From the NCBI GenBank assembly GCA_900696465.1, contig CAADGE010000005.1:1-64000 (forward strand): 64,000 nt of DNA, given 5' to 3'. Positions 26,383 to 35,152 of the stretch are shown in pieces. The notes beneath the pieces are model-generated. The model was not told where the DNA came from and searched no databases. It saw only the letters and a program-made list of their open reading frames with translations. The first letter of the stretch is position 1. Every line of letters starts with the position of its first letter. The translations under genes and the position numbers were made by a program. The stretch is from an uncultured Planctomycetota bacterium. Lineage in GTDB: Bacteria > Planctomycetota > Phycisphaerae > UBA1845 > UTPLA1.

Positions 26383-26553
26383 CAGTAGATTGCTCCGATC
26401 GCCTTGCAAGGAGGGGATTTTCCCCGACCACGATGAATCAGGCACAGGTGCGTCTGCCCGAAACAGACACGCCCCACCATTGGAACGCCGCGGGCGGACG
26501 GATGCAACGCGCGGCCGATGCATCTTCGTCGATGCGAAACCGGTTTGAAATTT

Positions 26554-27324
26554 TCAGCGGGGCTGTTGAGGCGCGACTTTGCCGAAGCGGCGATCCCGGC
26601 GGGCGTATTCGCGGATGGCATCGTCAAGCTGATCGGCGCCGAAGTCGGGCCAGCAGACGTCGGTGACCACCAGTTCGGCATAGCTGATCTGCCAGAGGAG
26701 GAAGTTGCTGACTCGCATCTCGCCTGCAGTGCGGATGAGGACATCGGGATCGGGCATGTGAGCGGTGTAGAGCGCGTCGCTGATGGTCTGCTCGTCCACA
26801 TCGTCGGGCGAGAGTTCGCCGGACGCGGCGCGGCGGGCAATATCGCGGACAGCATCGGTCAGTTCGGCTCGGCCGCCGTAATTCAGCGCGAGGCAGAGGG
26901 TCATGCCGGGATTCGTACTGGACATGCGCATGGTCTCGTCCAGCTCGCGGAGCACGTCATCCGGTAAGCCGACGCGCCGGCCGATCTGAATGAGCCGCAC
27001 ACCGTTCTCCATGATCTCGGTGCGTTCCTTGATGAGATATTCGACGTAGAGCCGCATGAGATGAGCAATCTCGCTCTGCGGGCGTCGCCAGTTCTCCAGA
27101 CTGAAGCTGTAGAGTGTCAAATAACCGACACCGAGGCGCGAGCAGCGGGTGACGATCTCCTGCACCTTGTCGGCGCCGGCTTCGTGACCGCGCACGCGCG
27201 GCAGGCCGCGGCGTTCGGCCCAGCGGCCGTTGCCGTCCATGATGATGGCGATATGGCGCGGAAGCCGCTCGGGCGGGATGCCCAGGGTGTTCATCGAATC
27301 CAGCGGCTCGGCGGTCGGCATCAT
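26554..27324 (-). CDS. uppS: Isoprenyl transferase (undecaprenyl diphosphate synthase)
   Basis: 256 residues. Makes the C55 lipid carrier for cell-wall and glycan synthesis by adding isopentenyl units in cis. Signatures: IAIIMDGNGRWAERRG with the metal Asp (~residue 30), RVRGHEAGADKV, LTLYSFSLENWRRP (~residues 75-88), and the closing DVLIRTAGEMRVSNFLLWQ (~residues 197-215). The usual RxSNFL is present as RVSNFL. The ATG overlaps the purA stop by 4 nt (ATGA), so the two are translationally coupled. Confidence 0.95.
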   Translation of the reverse strand: MMPTAEPLDSMNTLGIPPERLPRHIAIIMDGNGRWAERRGLPRVRGHEAGADKVQEIVTRCSRLGVGYLTLYSFSLENWRRPQSEIAHLMRLYVEYLIKERTEIMENGVRLIQIGRRVGLPDDVLRELDETMRMSSTNPGMTLCLALNYGGRAELTDAVRDIARRAASGELSPDDVDEQTISDALYTAHMPDPDVLIRTAGEMRVSNFLLWQISYAELVVTDVCWPDFGADQLDDAIREYARRDRRFGKVAPQQPR

Positions 27325-28679
27325 CCACCCGCCCTTCCGCTCACGGCCGGCGATCGGCCGCGCGCGACGCGTAGAGCCGTTGAGCGATGCAAGGTCGCCG
27401 TTCGCTCAGCGCCGATGCTGACGATGGTGATCGGCGCGCCGAGCACTTCTTCCAGTCGGTTGATGTACCTCCGGGCGGCGATCGGCAGCGCCTCGAAAGA
27501 GGTCGCCGCGGAAATATCTTCCTGCCAGCCCGGCAGCGTTTCATAGACGGGCTCGACGTGCTCCAACTCGCGGATATCCGCCGGGAATGTGTGCAGCGGC
27601 TTGCCACCGACACGATAGCCGGTACAGATCTTCAGGTCGCCGATGGTGCTCAGCGTGTCGAGGTGCATCACGGCAATCTGCGTGATGCCGCCGAGCAACA
27701 CGCTGTAGCGCGTGGCGAAGGCGTCGAACCAGCCGCAGCGGCGAGGTCGGCCCGTCGTGGTGCCATACTCGTGACCCCGCTCGCGGATCAGATCGCCCGT
27801 CGCGTCGGCCTGCTCTGTCGGGAAGGGTCCGCTGCCGACGCGCGTGCAGTACGCCTTGACCACGCCGAGATACGACTGCACGGCCGACGGCGGTACGCCA
27901 GCGCCGGCGGCAACGCCGGCCGCCGTGCAGGTGCTGCTGGTGACGAAGGGGAAGGTGCCGTGAGTAATGTCCAGCAAGCTGCCCTGCGCGCCTTCGAAGA
28001 GGATGCGCTTGCCGTCGGCGATGGCGTCATTGAGCACGCTGGTTGTGTCCGCGAAATGTGAACGAAGTCGTTCTGCATATCCCAGCCACTGATCGGCGAT
28101 TGCCTTCGCATCGAGCGGCTCGGAATCGTCATAGAGTGAGGCGAAGATGCGGTTTCGATCGGAGATGATTTCGCCGAGCTTCTCGCGAAACTCATCCGGG
28201 TAGCACAGGTCCGTCACGCGCAGAGCGGTCATCCGCAGGGCCTTGTCGGCGTAGCACGGGCCGATGCCTTTGGCGGTCGTGCCGATCTTCCGCGAATCGC
28301 CGAGACGGGCTTCGGCGAGCCGATCCTGCTTTTTGTGGTACGGCATGACGAGGTGGGCGCGCAGGGAAATAAGGAGATTGTCATTGATCGCCACGCCGCG
28401 CTTTCGCAGACCGTCGATCTCCGTCGAGAGGATTTCCAGATCGAGGGCCACGCCGGGGCCGATGATGTTCAGCACGCCGGGGCGGAGGATGCCGCTGGGC
28501 ATGAGGTGCAGGGCGAATTTCTCCTCGCCAACGCGCACGGTGTGGCCGGCATTGGCACCGCCGGCGTATCGGACGACGAGGTCAAAATACTCGGTGAGCA
28601 GATCGACGATCTTGCCCTTTCCCTCGTCGCCCCACTGGAGCCCGACGACGCTGGTATTTCCGAGTGAATCGAAGTCCAT
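27321..28679 (-). CDS. purA: Adenylosuccinate synthetase
   Basis: 452 residues. Joins IMP and aspartate using GTP, first step to AMP. GTP loop: GLQWGDEGKGKIVD (~residues 13-26), with catalytic Asp and His in that loop and in NAGHTV (~44). GSGPFPTEQ and TTGRPRRCGWFD are typical later motifs. The C-terminus is slightly extended (~20 residues beyond the usual end, rich in Arg/Gly), reaching into the uppS start. It is the first gene of a purA-uppS pair. It is divergent from the serine acetyltransferase; a perfect 15-nt palindrome lies between. Confidence 0.95.
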   Translation of the reverse strand: MDFDSLGNTSVVGLQWGDEGKGKIVDLLTEYFDLVVRYAGGANAGHTVRVGEEKFALHLMPSGILRPGVLNIIGPGVALDLEILSTEIDGLRKRGVAINDNLLISLRAHLVMPYHKKQDRLAEARLGDSRKIGTTAKGIGPCYADKALRMTALRVTDLCYPDEFREKLGEIISDRNRIFASLYDDSEPLDAKAIADQWLGYAERLRSHFADTTSVLNDAIADGKRILFEGAQGSLLDITHGTFPFVTSSTCTAAGVAAGAGVPPSAVQSYLGVVKAYCTRVGSGPFPTEQADATGDLIRERGHEYGTTTGRPRRCGWFDAFATRYSVLLGGITQIAVMHLDTLSTIGDLKICTGYRVGGKPLHTFPADIRELEHVEPVYETLPGWQEDISAATSFEALPIAARRYINRLEEVLGAPITIVSIGAERTATLHRSTALRVARGRSPAVSGRAGG

Positions 28680-28717
28680 GTTTCAACCTGATAAGTATGG
28701 CGGCGTCCGGTAAGCGT

Positions 28718-28732
28718 GGTCGTCAGACGACC
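28718..28732. promoter_or_regulatory. Perfect palindrome, candidate operator
   Basis: GGTCGTC-A-GACGACC, 7-bp arms around a central A, located 39-53 nt upstream of purA in the region divergent from cysE. AGC/GCT flanks can extend it with a 2-nt bulge. No known binding factor can be assigned. Confidence 0.45.
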
Positions 28733-28912
28733 GCTAAGGGCACGATCAGGCGCAGAAACCATTTATACCCTGTGAAGGTACGCACGGAAAGCCGATCACG
28801 GTTTGTACGCTCGCGTGAAACGATTGTTCCGCCGGTTCGTCATCGCCAATCGGCCAAGCCGTTACGCGGGCAGGTTGCGACGGGCTCATAGCCACGCTTT
28901 CATCCCCACGGG

Positions 28913-28918
28913 TATAAT
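28913..28918 (+). promoter_or_regulatory. -10 box TATAAT, leaderless-type
   Basis: Perfect TATAAT ending 7 nt before ATG 28926 of the serine acetyltransferase. No good -35 at 16-18 nt. Spacer cagaaga has no clear Shine-Dalgarno. Confidence 0.55.
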
Positions 28919-28925
28919 CAGAAGA

Positions 28926-29906
28926 ATGTTCGGCGAATTTGACATTGATGCCAAGCTTCAGGACCTCGTCGATCGGGTCGTCGCCAGTTATGACGCCGAT
29001 CCGCGGACGCGGCATATCGACCGAGGTTACCTTCCGAGCTCAAGCGAGATTGTTCGCATCATCGAGATGCTTCTGGATATCTCTTATCCCGGTTACTTCG
29101 GCCGGCAGAACCTCTCTCGAAAAAACGTGCGTTACCACGTCGGTGACCTTCTGCCGCGGCTGGGGCAGGCGTTGTACACGCAGGTCTTCCGTTCCCTGTG
29201 CCATCAGAACGAACTCGACGGCAACTACGATCCCGAGGGCTCGGACCTTCAGGCGCTGCCGCTGGACGTAAAGGCCCGAGACCGGAGCGAGGCCTTTTTG
29301 CAGAAGATTCCCGAAATTCGCGAGATGCTCGCGCTGGACGTGCAGGCCGCCTACGATGGAGACCCCGCCGCGCCGAACACCGACGAGGTCGTGCTCGCGT
29401 ATCCGGGCCTGCTGGCCATCACGGTCTATCGTTATGCCCATGTGCTTTACGAGATGGAAGTACCGGTGATACCGAGGACCATGAGCGAGTGGGCCCACAA
29501 GGAGACGGGCATCGACATTCACCCCGGTGCGCGGATCGGTCGCAGTTTCTTCATCGACCACGGCACCGGTGTGGTGATCGGTGAGACGACGGACATCGGC
29601 GACCATGTGAAGGTGTACCAGGGCGTGACGCTGGGTGCGTTGTCGTTCCTGAAGGATGAGCGAGGTCGGATGGTCCGCGGCTACAAGCGTCATCCGACGG
29701 TGCGGAACGGGGTGACGATCTACGCCAATGCGATCATCCTCGGCGGAGAGACCGTGCTGGGCGAGGGCAGCACGATCGGCGGTTCGACCTTCCTGACTTC
29801 CAGCGTGCCGGCGGGTTGCACGGTGACCAGCTCGCCGCCGGAGCTGAACGTGCGTCCTGCAAGAACGAGGATGGCGGTGGATCACGGTCTGGATTTCAAT
29901 ATCTGA
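28926..29906 (+). CDS. cysE: Serine O-acetyltransferase
   Basis: 326 residues. Acetylates serine to O-acetylserine, the acceptor for sulfide in cysteine synthesis. The N-terminal helical domain (~1-185) precedes a left-handed beta-helix of hexapeptide repeats (~190-300): IDIHPGARIGRSFFIDHGTG with the catalytic HG, then VIGETTDIGDHVKVYQGVTLGA. The long helical domain places it with the EpsC/SrpH-like branch rather than the short form. The frame extends to 28803, but TATAAT 7 nt before ATG 28926 supports this start. Downstream is the FlgI-like gene after a minisatellite. Confidence 0.9.
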   Translation: MFGEFDIDAKLQDLVDRVVASYDADPRTRHIDRGYLPSSSEIVRIIEMLLDISYPGYFGRQNLSRKNVRYHVGDLLPRLGQALYTQVFRSLCHQNELDGNYDPEGSDLQALPLDVKARDRSEAFLQKIPEIREMLALDVQAAYDGDPAAPNTDEVVLAYPGLLAITVYRYAHVLYEMEVPVIPRTMSEWAHKETGIDIHPGARIGRSFFIDHGTGVVIGETTDIGDHVKVYQGVTLGALSFLKDERGRMVRGYKRHPTVRNGVTIYANAIILGGETVLGEGSTIGGSTFLTSSVPAGCTVTSSPPELNVRPARTRMAVDHGLDFNI

Positions 29907-29972
29907 GGCGTGCCGGCCGAGCTGCATGGCAGGCAATCGCGTGGAGCCGCCGCTGTCCCGGCGTGTCGGGAA

Positions 29973-30026
29973 GGGCTCAATGGGCTCAATGGGTACAAAG
30001 GGCTCGAAGGGCTCAATGGGCACAAG
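29973..30026. repeat. 9-bp minisatellite, six units
   Basis: Units of consensus GGGCTCAAT at 29973, 29982, 29991, 30000, 30009 and 30018. Units 1, 2 and 5 are identical; the others differ by 2-3 bases. It lies 67 nt after the cysE stop and 62 nt before the FlgI-like start, in non-coding DNA. Confidence 0.85.
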
Positions 30027-30088
30027 ATCGTGAACAGGAGACTCGGATCGGCAATTTGCGAGAGCGGCCCCCTGCCCACCTGAACCTG

Positions 30089-31870
30089 ATGCGAATTACA
30101 GACGCACTATCACGAAGGCACCATCATCTGTCGCGGCTACTTGCCTGCGCGCTGGGGCTTTGTGCCGTAAGCGGTTGCGGCGGCAAGGAGGAGTGGGATC
30201 AGTTCTGGGGCAAGTTTCAGGACAAAGGCGAGCAGCCCGCCCCGATGACGCCGGCCATGGCCTCGCGCGGCAAGGGCCTTCAGGGCACGATCGGACAGCT
30301 CGTCACCATCGACGGTCTGCGGATGACGCAGGTCGCCGGCTACGGTCTCGTGGTGGGTCTCGTGGACACAGGCGGCGCGGACGGCCCGGACGAAGTCAAG
30401 AATTATTTGACGAAGGAAATCCGCCGGTTGCAGGAGATCGGTGCGCCGGGTCTGCCGGTCGATCAACTGCTCGGCGGGCGGGACTCGTCGATGGTGTATG
30501 TCACGGGCTACATCCCGCCGGGTGCAAAGAAGGGCGACCGGATCGACGTGGTGATTGAGGCGCTGGGCACGCAGACGAAATCGCTCGTGGGCGGACGGCT
30601 GGTGCTCTGCGAACTCAAGCTGTTCGCGGAGACTCCGCGAGGGATCATCGACGGCAAGCCGCTGGCCCGCGCCGAGGGTCCGGTGTTCGTCAGCCCATTC
30701 GATACGGCGGGCCGGCCGACGTCGAACGTCGATCTGCGCCGTGGAATGGTATTGGGCGGCGGTGTGGTGAAGGAGTCGCGGCACATCCGCCTGATGCTGA
30801 CCGACCCGCGCTACAGCGTGACAAAGCAGATTGAATCGCGCATCAACGCCCGTTTTGCCGGGGTTGATCCGCTCGCGGTGGCGAAGAGCGCCGGGATGAT
30901 TGAGATCGATTTCCCCGCGGAGATGCGAGACCGTAAGCGGGTCTTCCTCGAACGCGTGATGCACACGACGCTCAACGGCAGCACGCCGTTTCTTGAGCAA
31001 CGCGCCCGCGACCTGGGCGATGAGATCGACGACGAAGATGCCGAATACGAGACGATCGGCCTTGCGTGGGAAGCCATCGGAAAGCTCGGCCTGCCGCAGA
31101 TTCGCAAACACTACCTCACGGAAACTCCGGCCGTCAGCTATTACGCAGGGCGCACCGGGCTGCGGCTCGGCGACAAGGAAGGCATGCGCACCGTGGCCCG
31201 CCATGCGCTGAACCCGCGAAGCCCGTTCCGCCAGCAGGCGATCGATGAACTGGGCTATGCGACGGAGCTGCACGGCGCCGGCGAAGCGCTGCGTAAGGTG
31301 CTGGATGACACGGACCCGGACGTCCGCATCCGAGCGTACGTCGGGCTTCGCCGGCATCGTCATCCGTCGATCGAGTCGACCGTGCTGGATGAGGATAATC
31401 TGATCCTCGACATCGTTGACAGCGGCGGGCCGTTCCTGATTTACGTGCAGCGGCTGGGGGAGCCGCGGGTGGCGATCTTCGGACGGCAGATGAAGTGTCA
31501 GCCCCCGGTCATCTTTCCTGATCCGGACTATCGCAAGGATGAACGCGTGCTGCTGACCATGATCACCGCGCAGGAAGGCGACGAGGCGCTGACTGTCTTC
31601 TGCCAGAACCGGCGCACGGGGCTGCGCTCACCGCGGCTGACGGCACCGCTGAACCTCGGTGAACTGGTCAAACTTCTCGGGGATCGATTCGACCGCGACG
31701 ATAGCGACAACCCGACCGGTCTGGCGGTACCCTACTCGGAAATCGTCGAAATCCTGGGGGCACTGTGCAAGAAGCGTTCGATTCCGGCGAGCTTTGTCAC
31801 GGAAGAATCGGAAGCACTCAAGGATGCGGAACAGGACGGCAGCCGCGATCGACAGGAATCCGAATACTGA
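30089..31870 (+). CDS. Lipoprotein with FlgI (flagellar P-ring)-like domain
   Basis: 593 residues. A signal sequence ends in the lipobox AVSGC (~residue 30). Residues ~60-310 match the FlgI outline: GTIGQLVTIDGLRMTQVAGYGLVVGL corresponds to the FlgI rlkDia-iegvR-nqLvGyGLVVGL start. GYIPPGAKKGDRIDVVIEALG, VSPFDTAG, and ADP-rYSVTKQIESRINARF then follow in order. FlgI itself is ~350 residues and periplasmic, not lipidated. The C-terminal ~280 residues are additional: a helical part with HEAT-like pairing (PDVRIRAYVGLRRHRH) and a beta-rich end. No flagellar genes are nearby, so a P-ring role is doubtful; an envelope ring or channel is possible. Start ATG 30089 gives the signal sequence; no Shine-Dalgarno. 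Confidence 0.75.
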   Translation: MRITDALSRRHHHLSRLLACALGLCAVSGCGGKEEWDQFWGKFQDKGEQPAPMTPAMASRGKGLQGTIGQLVTIDGLRMTQVAGYGLVVGLVDTGGADGPDEVKNYLTKEIRRLQEIGAPGLPVDQLLGGRDSSMVYVTGYIPPGAKKGDRIDVVIEALGTQTKSLVGGRLVLCELKLFAETPRGIIDGKPLARAEGPVFVSPFDTAGRPTSNVDLRRGMVLGGGVVKESRHIRLMLTDPRYSVTKQIESRINARFAGVDPLAVAKSAGMIEIDFPAEMRDRKRVFLERVMHTTLNGSTPFLEQRARDLGDEIDDEDAEYETIGLAWEAIGKLGLPQIRKHYLTETPAVSYYAGRTGLRLGDKEGMRTVARHALNPRSPFRQQAIDELGYATELHGAGEALRKVLDDTDPDVRIRAYVGLRRHRHPSIESTVLDEDNLILDIVDSGGPFLIYVQRLGEPRVAIFGRQMKCQPPVIFPDPDYRKDERVLLTMITAQEGDEALTVFCQNRRTGLRSPRLTAPLNLGELVKLLGDRFDRDDSDNPTGLAVPYSEIVEILGALCKKRSIPASFVTEESEALKDAEQDGSRDRQESEY

Positions 31871-31919
31871 TCTCCGGGGGCTCCGCCCACGGGGACTCCG
31901 CCCATCGACATGTCGTCGG

Positions 31920-31943
31920 GGCCCGATTCGTCTCAATCGGGCC
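31920..31943. terminator. Hairpin at convergent gene ends
   Basis: GGCCCGATT (31920-31928), loop CGTCTC, AATCGGGCC (31935-31943), a perfect 9-bp stem. It includes the stop codon of the SGNH gene on the minus strand and lies 50 nt past the FlgI-like gene. No T-run, so bidirectional termination is inferred only. Two near-copies of GGGG-CTCCGCCCA precede it. Confidence 0.45.
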
Positions 31944-33102
31944 TGATGAGTTGCAGCTCGCGTAGGTAGCGCTCCAGTTCGCGGGCCAGCAGGTGATTGC
32001 CCTGTTCACGAAAGTGACCGTCGCGGGGAAAGTACGGTCGGCCGCCGGTGGCTACGTCCCGCCGCAGGATCGGCAGCATGTCCAGGCAGGCGATGTCATG
32101 CTTCCGGCACCATTCGGTGATTTCCCGGCAGAACGTGTCCGCAGGCAGCTCCCGTGCATAGGGCAGCTTAGACATCAATCGGTCGTGGTACACGTGCTCC
32201 TTGGCGGGAATGACGACGCAGACCAATGTGGCGCCATCGGTCACGGCCGCGGCACGCAGGTCGATGATTGCCTGCTCGGTACGGCGTTTTCCTTCGGCGA
32301 TGGTCGGACTACGCGGATCCTGCGCAGCATACGCGCTGGCGTCGAAGTGATACGTCTCGCCGTCGATCTCAAGGTCGATTCCGCCGCCGAGCGCGGGCTG
32401 TGCCCAGTCGGGCGGCAGGCGGTAGGCGTTCTTGCGGATGCCTTCGTAGATCGCATTGGAGCGCGGGAAGTCGACCTGCTCGCCGTAGGTCTGCCGCGCC
32501 TGCCACCATGCGTGAAACATGGCATCGTCGAGCCAGTCGTTGACGAACAGCGTCATGATGACGAGCCGGGGTTTTAATGGCGCACCATGCCGCTCGTAGT
32601 TTCTCGGATACTGAGTTGGTGCGCCGCCGGACAGGCCCAGATTAACCACCTCGGCGCCGATCGCCTTCTCCAGCCGCTCGGTCCAGACGTCTTCCAGCGC
32701 CACCTTGTGCCCAAAGGTGAAACTGTCACCCACGGCCACCGCAAAGACCGGACCATTGATGCCATCGTCACGAAAGCAGGCATCCGGCGAGATCGCCACA
32801 GCGCGATAGGTGAACTCGCGGCCAAGCTCGTTCGACTCGCGGGCGTCGAGATCGCATCGCAGCTTCTTACCGATGTAGGGATCCGCGACCCATGCCCCCT
32901 CGCCGTCGGTCTGCCACTCGGCCGTCAGCGGCGTATAACCGCGCCGGTACGGTGCGGCCGTATCACCAGACAACCACACCCACGCGGAGAAGCCCGCGAA
33001 CACCAGCGACAGCGTAAAGAGTGTAAGCAACAGGCGAGCAGAGATCGGCGCACCGGGTGCGGTGGTTTTCGGCGCGGACGCGGTTGATGGATCGTTCTTC
33101 AT
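31933..33102 (-). CDS. Membrane-anchored SGNH/GDSL hydrolase-like protein
   Basis: 389 residues. One N-terminal membrane helix (~residues 24-45, LLLTLFTLSLVFAGFSAWVWL), then an outward domain. SGNH blocks: VGDSFTFGH (nucleophile Ser, ~120), GLSGGAPTQYP, VNDWLDD (Asn), and the C-terminal catalytic pair in PRDGHFREQGN (Asp and His, ~365). Likely an esterase or O-acetyl-group hydrolase acting on an extracytoplasmic glycan. The ATG (33102) overlaps the stop of the GT39-like gene by 4 nt (ATGA), so the two are made together, supporting a shared glycan role (inference). Confidence 0.8.
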   Translation of the reverse strand: MKNDPSTASAPKTTAPGAPISARLLLTLFTLSLVFAGFSAWVWLSGDTAAPYRRGYTPLTAEWQTDGEGAWVADPYIGKKLRCDLDARESNELGREFTYRAVAISPDACFRDDGINGPVFAVAVGDSFTFGHKVALEDVWTERLEKAIGAEVVNLGLSGGAPTQYPRNYERHGAPLKPRLVIMTLFVNDWLDDAMFHAWWQARQTYGEQVDFPRSNAIYEGIRKNAYRLPPDWAQPALGGGIDLEIDGETYHFDASAYAAQDPRSPTIAEGKRRTEQAIIDLRAAAVTDGATLVCVVIPAKEHVYHDRLMSKLPYARELPADTFCREITEWCRKHDIACLDMLPILRRDVATGGRPYFPRDGHFREQGNHLLARELERYLRELQLIRPD

Positions 33103-34922
33103 CGTGTCGGCTCCGCCCAGCGCGTGGCGGCTTCGGGTCGGAGGTATTCCTGCCAGTTTTTCCACGGCTTGCCGGCAAAGTACACGGTGCATCCTTCTTC
33201 GTATCGAAGCTGCCCGCCGTAATGAGCCCGGACCCACTGCTTGAAGGGGGCCAGCAGCCGTCCCTCGAGTTTCGCGTGCTCAGGATCGGCGTCCTCCGCC
33301 AACGAGAAACCGCCGGCCGGCACCAGCAGCACGAGTTCGGAGTCGGGCACGCGCGGATCGGCCGATTCAACGGCGACGGGGGTCCAGTCAACGATCAGGT
33401 CCGGTGGATCGGCCTCAATGCGACGGATCACTTCATCGAGCGGTGGATCGAGCAGGCGAACGCGGCCGTTGAAGATGTCAATGGCCTGGCACATCTCCAG
33501 CGGTGTGCGCCGGCCTGCATGGTAACTGATGGCATGTTCCGCCGGCCAGAGCAGGACAGAATGACCTATCTCGGAGTGTCGCTGAATAACTCCTTCGAGG
33601 ACCCGATTTCGTTCGCGCATGTGCTTGTAGGCCACCCGCGGGGGATACATGGCGTCTGCCGTGAAACGGAGATGGTCCGAGAGCTGCCAGAATCCCAGCA
33701 GCAGAGCGGCGATCAGGGCGATGAGCGGCCAGCGTGCTCGCGGGAAGTCCCCGTCAGCCGCATTCCCGCGGGCACGGTCGATCGCAACTGCGGCGAGCAC
33801 AGCCGCAGGCGGCGCGGCATGAAGCAGGTAGTGACCGTAGCCGTGCGGTGCGATGACGAAGACGAGCGTCGCCAGGACTGCATAGATCAGGATGAGAGGA
33901 AGTGCAGATACGCCGGCGCCCGGTCGATCGTGACGATGCGAATTGCCGGAAGCTGTCGTCGCGCGATTCGCCGTCGGCCGTTGGATCATCGCTGCCGCGG
34001 AACCGACCACGGCGGGAAAGAACACGACTCCGGCCATGAGAAGGTGCCGGCCGACCGCGGACCAGTGCTCGAACTGCATCATCCGCGAGCGTTCGAGATC
34101 GGCCGATGTGACTCTCAGAAAATCATACGCCACGACTTGTCGATAGAAGTCCTGCGCCGTTTCATCACGAAGCAACGACCAGCCGACGACGACCCACGGA
34201 AGCGCGACACCGAGCATCAGTCGCGGTACGGCTGTTCGCAGTCTCGGCAGGCCGAGTGCCTTCCAGCGCAAGATGAGACCGACGAGCAGGATCACCAGCA
34301 GCAGGATTCCGGTCTGCTTGTAGAGTGCGGCAAGTCCGCAGAAGAGACCAGCGCACAGCCAGGGAACCGCTTGCGCCTTCGGTGCGGTCTTACTGCAGGT
34401 AGCTCGAAGGATCAGCCAGAGGGCTGTCATTTCAAAGAGTGCAACGAACTTTTCGAGGTTGTTGCCCCAGTCCGCGAGGATGCGATGGCAGAGGACCACG
34501 CTCAGCAGGCAGATTGCCAGCAGTGCGGAGTCTCGCGAGGCCACGCAGCGGGCGACTAGATATGTGACACCGCACACCCCGACAGTAACGATTGCATCCA
34601 GCCAGACGAGTGGCCCATCGTTGCCGATGCCGAAAAGCCGCTCAACGATCGCGAACGTCCAGAAGATGCCGGGCGGCTTGCTCTCCCAGAGATCGCCGTA
34701 GAGCCGTGCACCGTCCAACATGCGAGCGGCAAAATAGGCCCAGATTCCGGTATCCGTCTGTAGGGGAATATCCGCCCAGACGAGGCGAGTGGCGACCAGA
34801 TGGACAGCGGCGGCGGCCAGGCATGCCAGTATCAGCCAGCGCATCCCGCTCGATGGCTGTTCCGAGTTCGAGACGGTCGGTGGCAGCAATGCGGAATGCC
34901 TGGAGCGGCCTGTTTTCGCCAT
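33099..34922 (-). CDS. GT39/PMT-family-like membrane glycosyltransferase
   Basis: 607 residues with about ten to twelve hydrophobic helices in the first two thirds. The first outward loop contains TDTGIWAYFAARMLDGARLYGDLWESKPPG, the D/E-rich pattern of lipid-linked-sugar mannosyl or aminoarabinose transferases (GT39, ArnT-like). Residues ~440-607 form an outward soluble domain. Such enzymes use polyprenyl-phosphate sugars as donors outside the membrane. Acceptor unknown. TACAAT lies 6 nt before ATG 34922, no Shine-Dalgarno. Operon with the SGNH hydrolase through ATGA overlap. Confidence 0.8.
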   Translation of the reverse strand: MAKTGRSRHSALLPPTVSNSEQPSSGMRWLILACLAAAAVHLVATRLVWADIPLQTDTGIWAYFAARMLDGARLYGDLWESKPPGIFWTFAIVERLFGIGNDGPLVWLDAIVTVGVCGVTYLVARCVASRDSALLAICLLSVVLCHRILADWGNNLEKFVALFEMTALWLILRATCSKTAPKAQAVPWLCAGLFCGLAALYKQTGILLLVILLVGLILRWKALGLPRLRTAVPRLMLGVALPWVVVGWSLLRDETAQDFYRQVVAYDFLRVTSADLERSRMMQFEHWSAVGRHLLMAGVVFFPAVVGSAAAMIQRPTANRATTASGNSHRHDRPGAGVSALPLILIYAVLATLVFVIAPHGYGHYLLHAAPPAAVLAAVAIDRARGNAADGDFPRARWPLIALIAALLLGFWQLSDHLRFTADAMYPPRVAYKHMRERNRVLEGVIQRHSEIGHSVLLWPAEHAISYHAGRRTPLEMCQAIDIFNGRVRLLDPPLDEVIRRIEADPPDLIVDWTPVAVESADPRVPDSELVLLVPAGGFSLAEDADPEHAKLEGRLLAPFKQWVRAHYGGQLRYEEGCTVYFAGKPWKNWQEYLRPEAATRWAEPTR

Positions 34923-34928
34923 TGAGAC

Positions 34929-34934
34929 ATTGTA
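34929..34934 (-). promoter_or_regulatory. -10-like TACAAT, leaderless-type
   Basis: Minus-strand TACAAT ends 6 nt before ATG 34922 (spacer gtctca). No -35 match. Confidence 0.5.
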
Positions 34935-35152
34935 CCTGTCGATCGACCGTCGAGTGAGAGCGATCTGCCTCGTAGGATTTCAAGATCGGCTGCGTTCCTC
35001 AAAAATAACCGTCCTGCGTCGTACAATATATTTTGCAGAGGACCGTGCCAAGCCGCGGCCCACTGTCTCGCGTGCGCCTGAGTCGCGAACGAATCCATCG
35101 CGCGTACTTCGCGACCGTGCAAAGGGCAGGAGTTCAACCTGGGAGACCCATC

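Noticed and set aside
30137-31363. 408-codon frame opposite the FlgI-like gene
   Set aside because: His/Arg-rich shadow with no recognisable domain.
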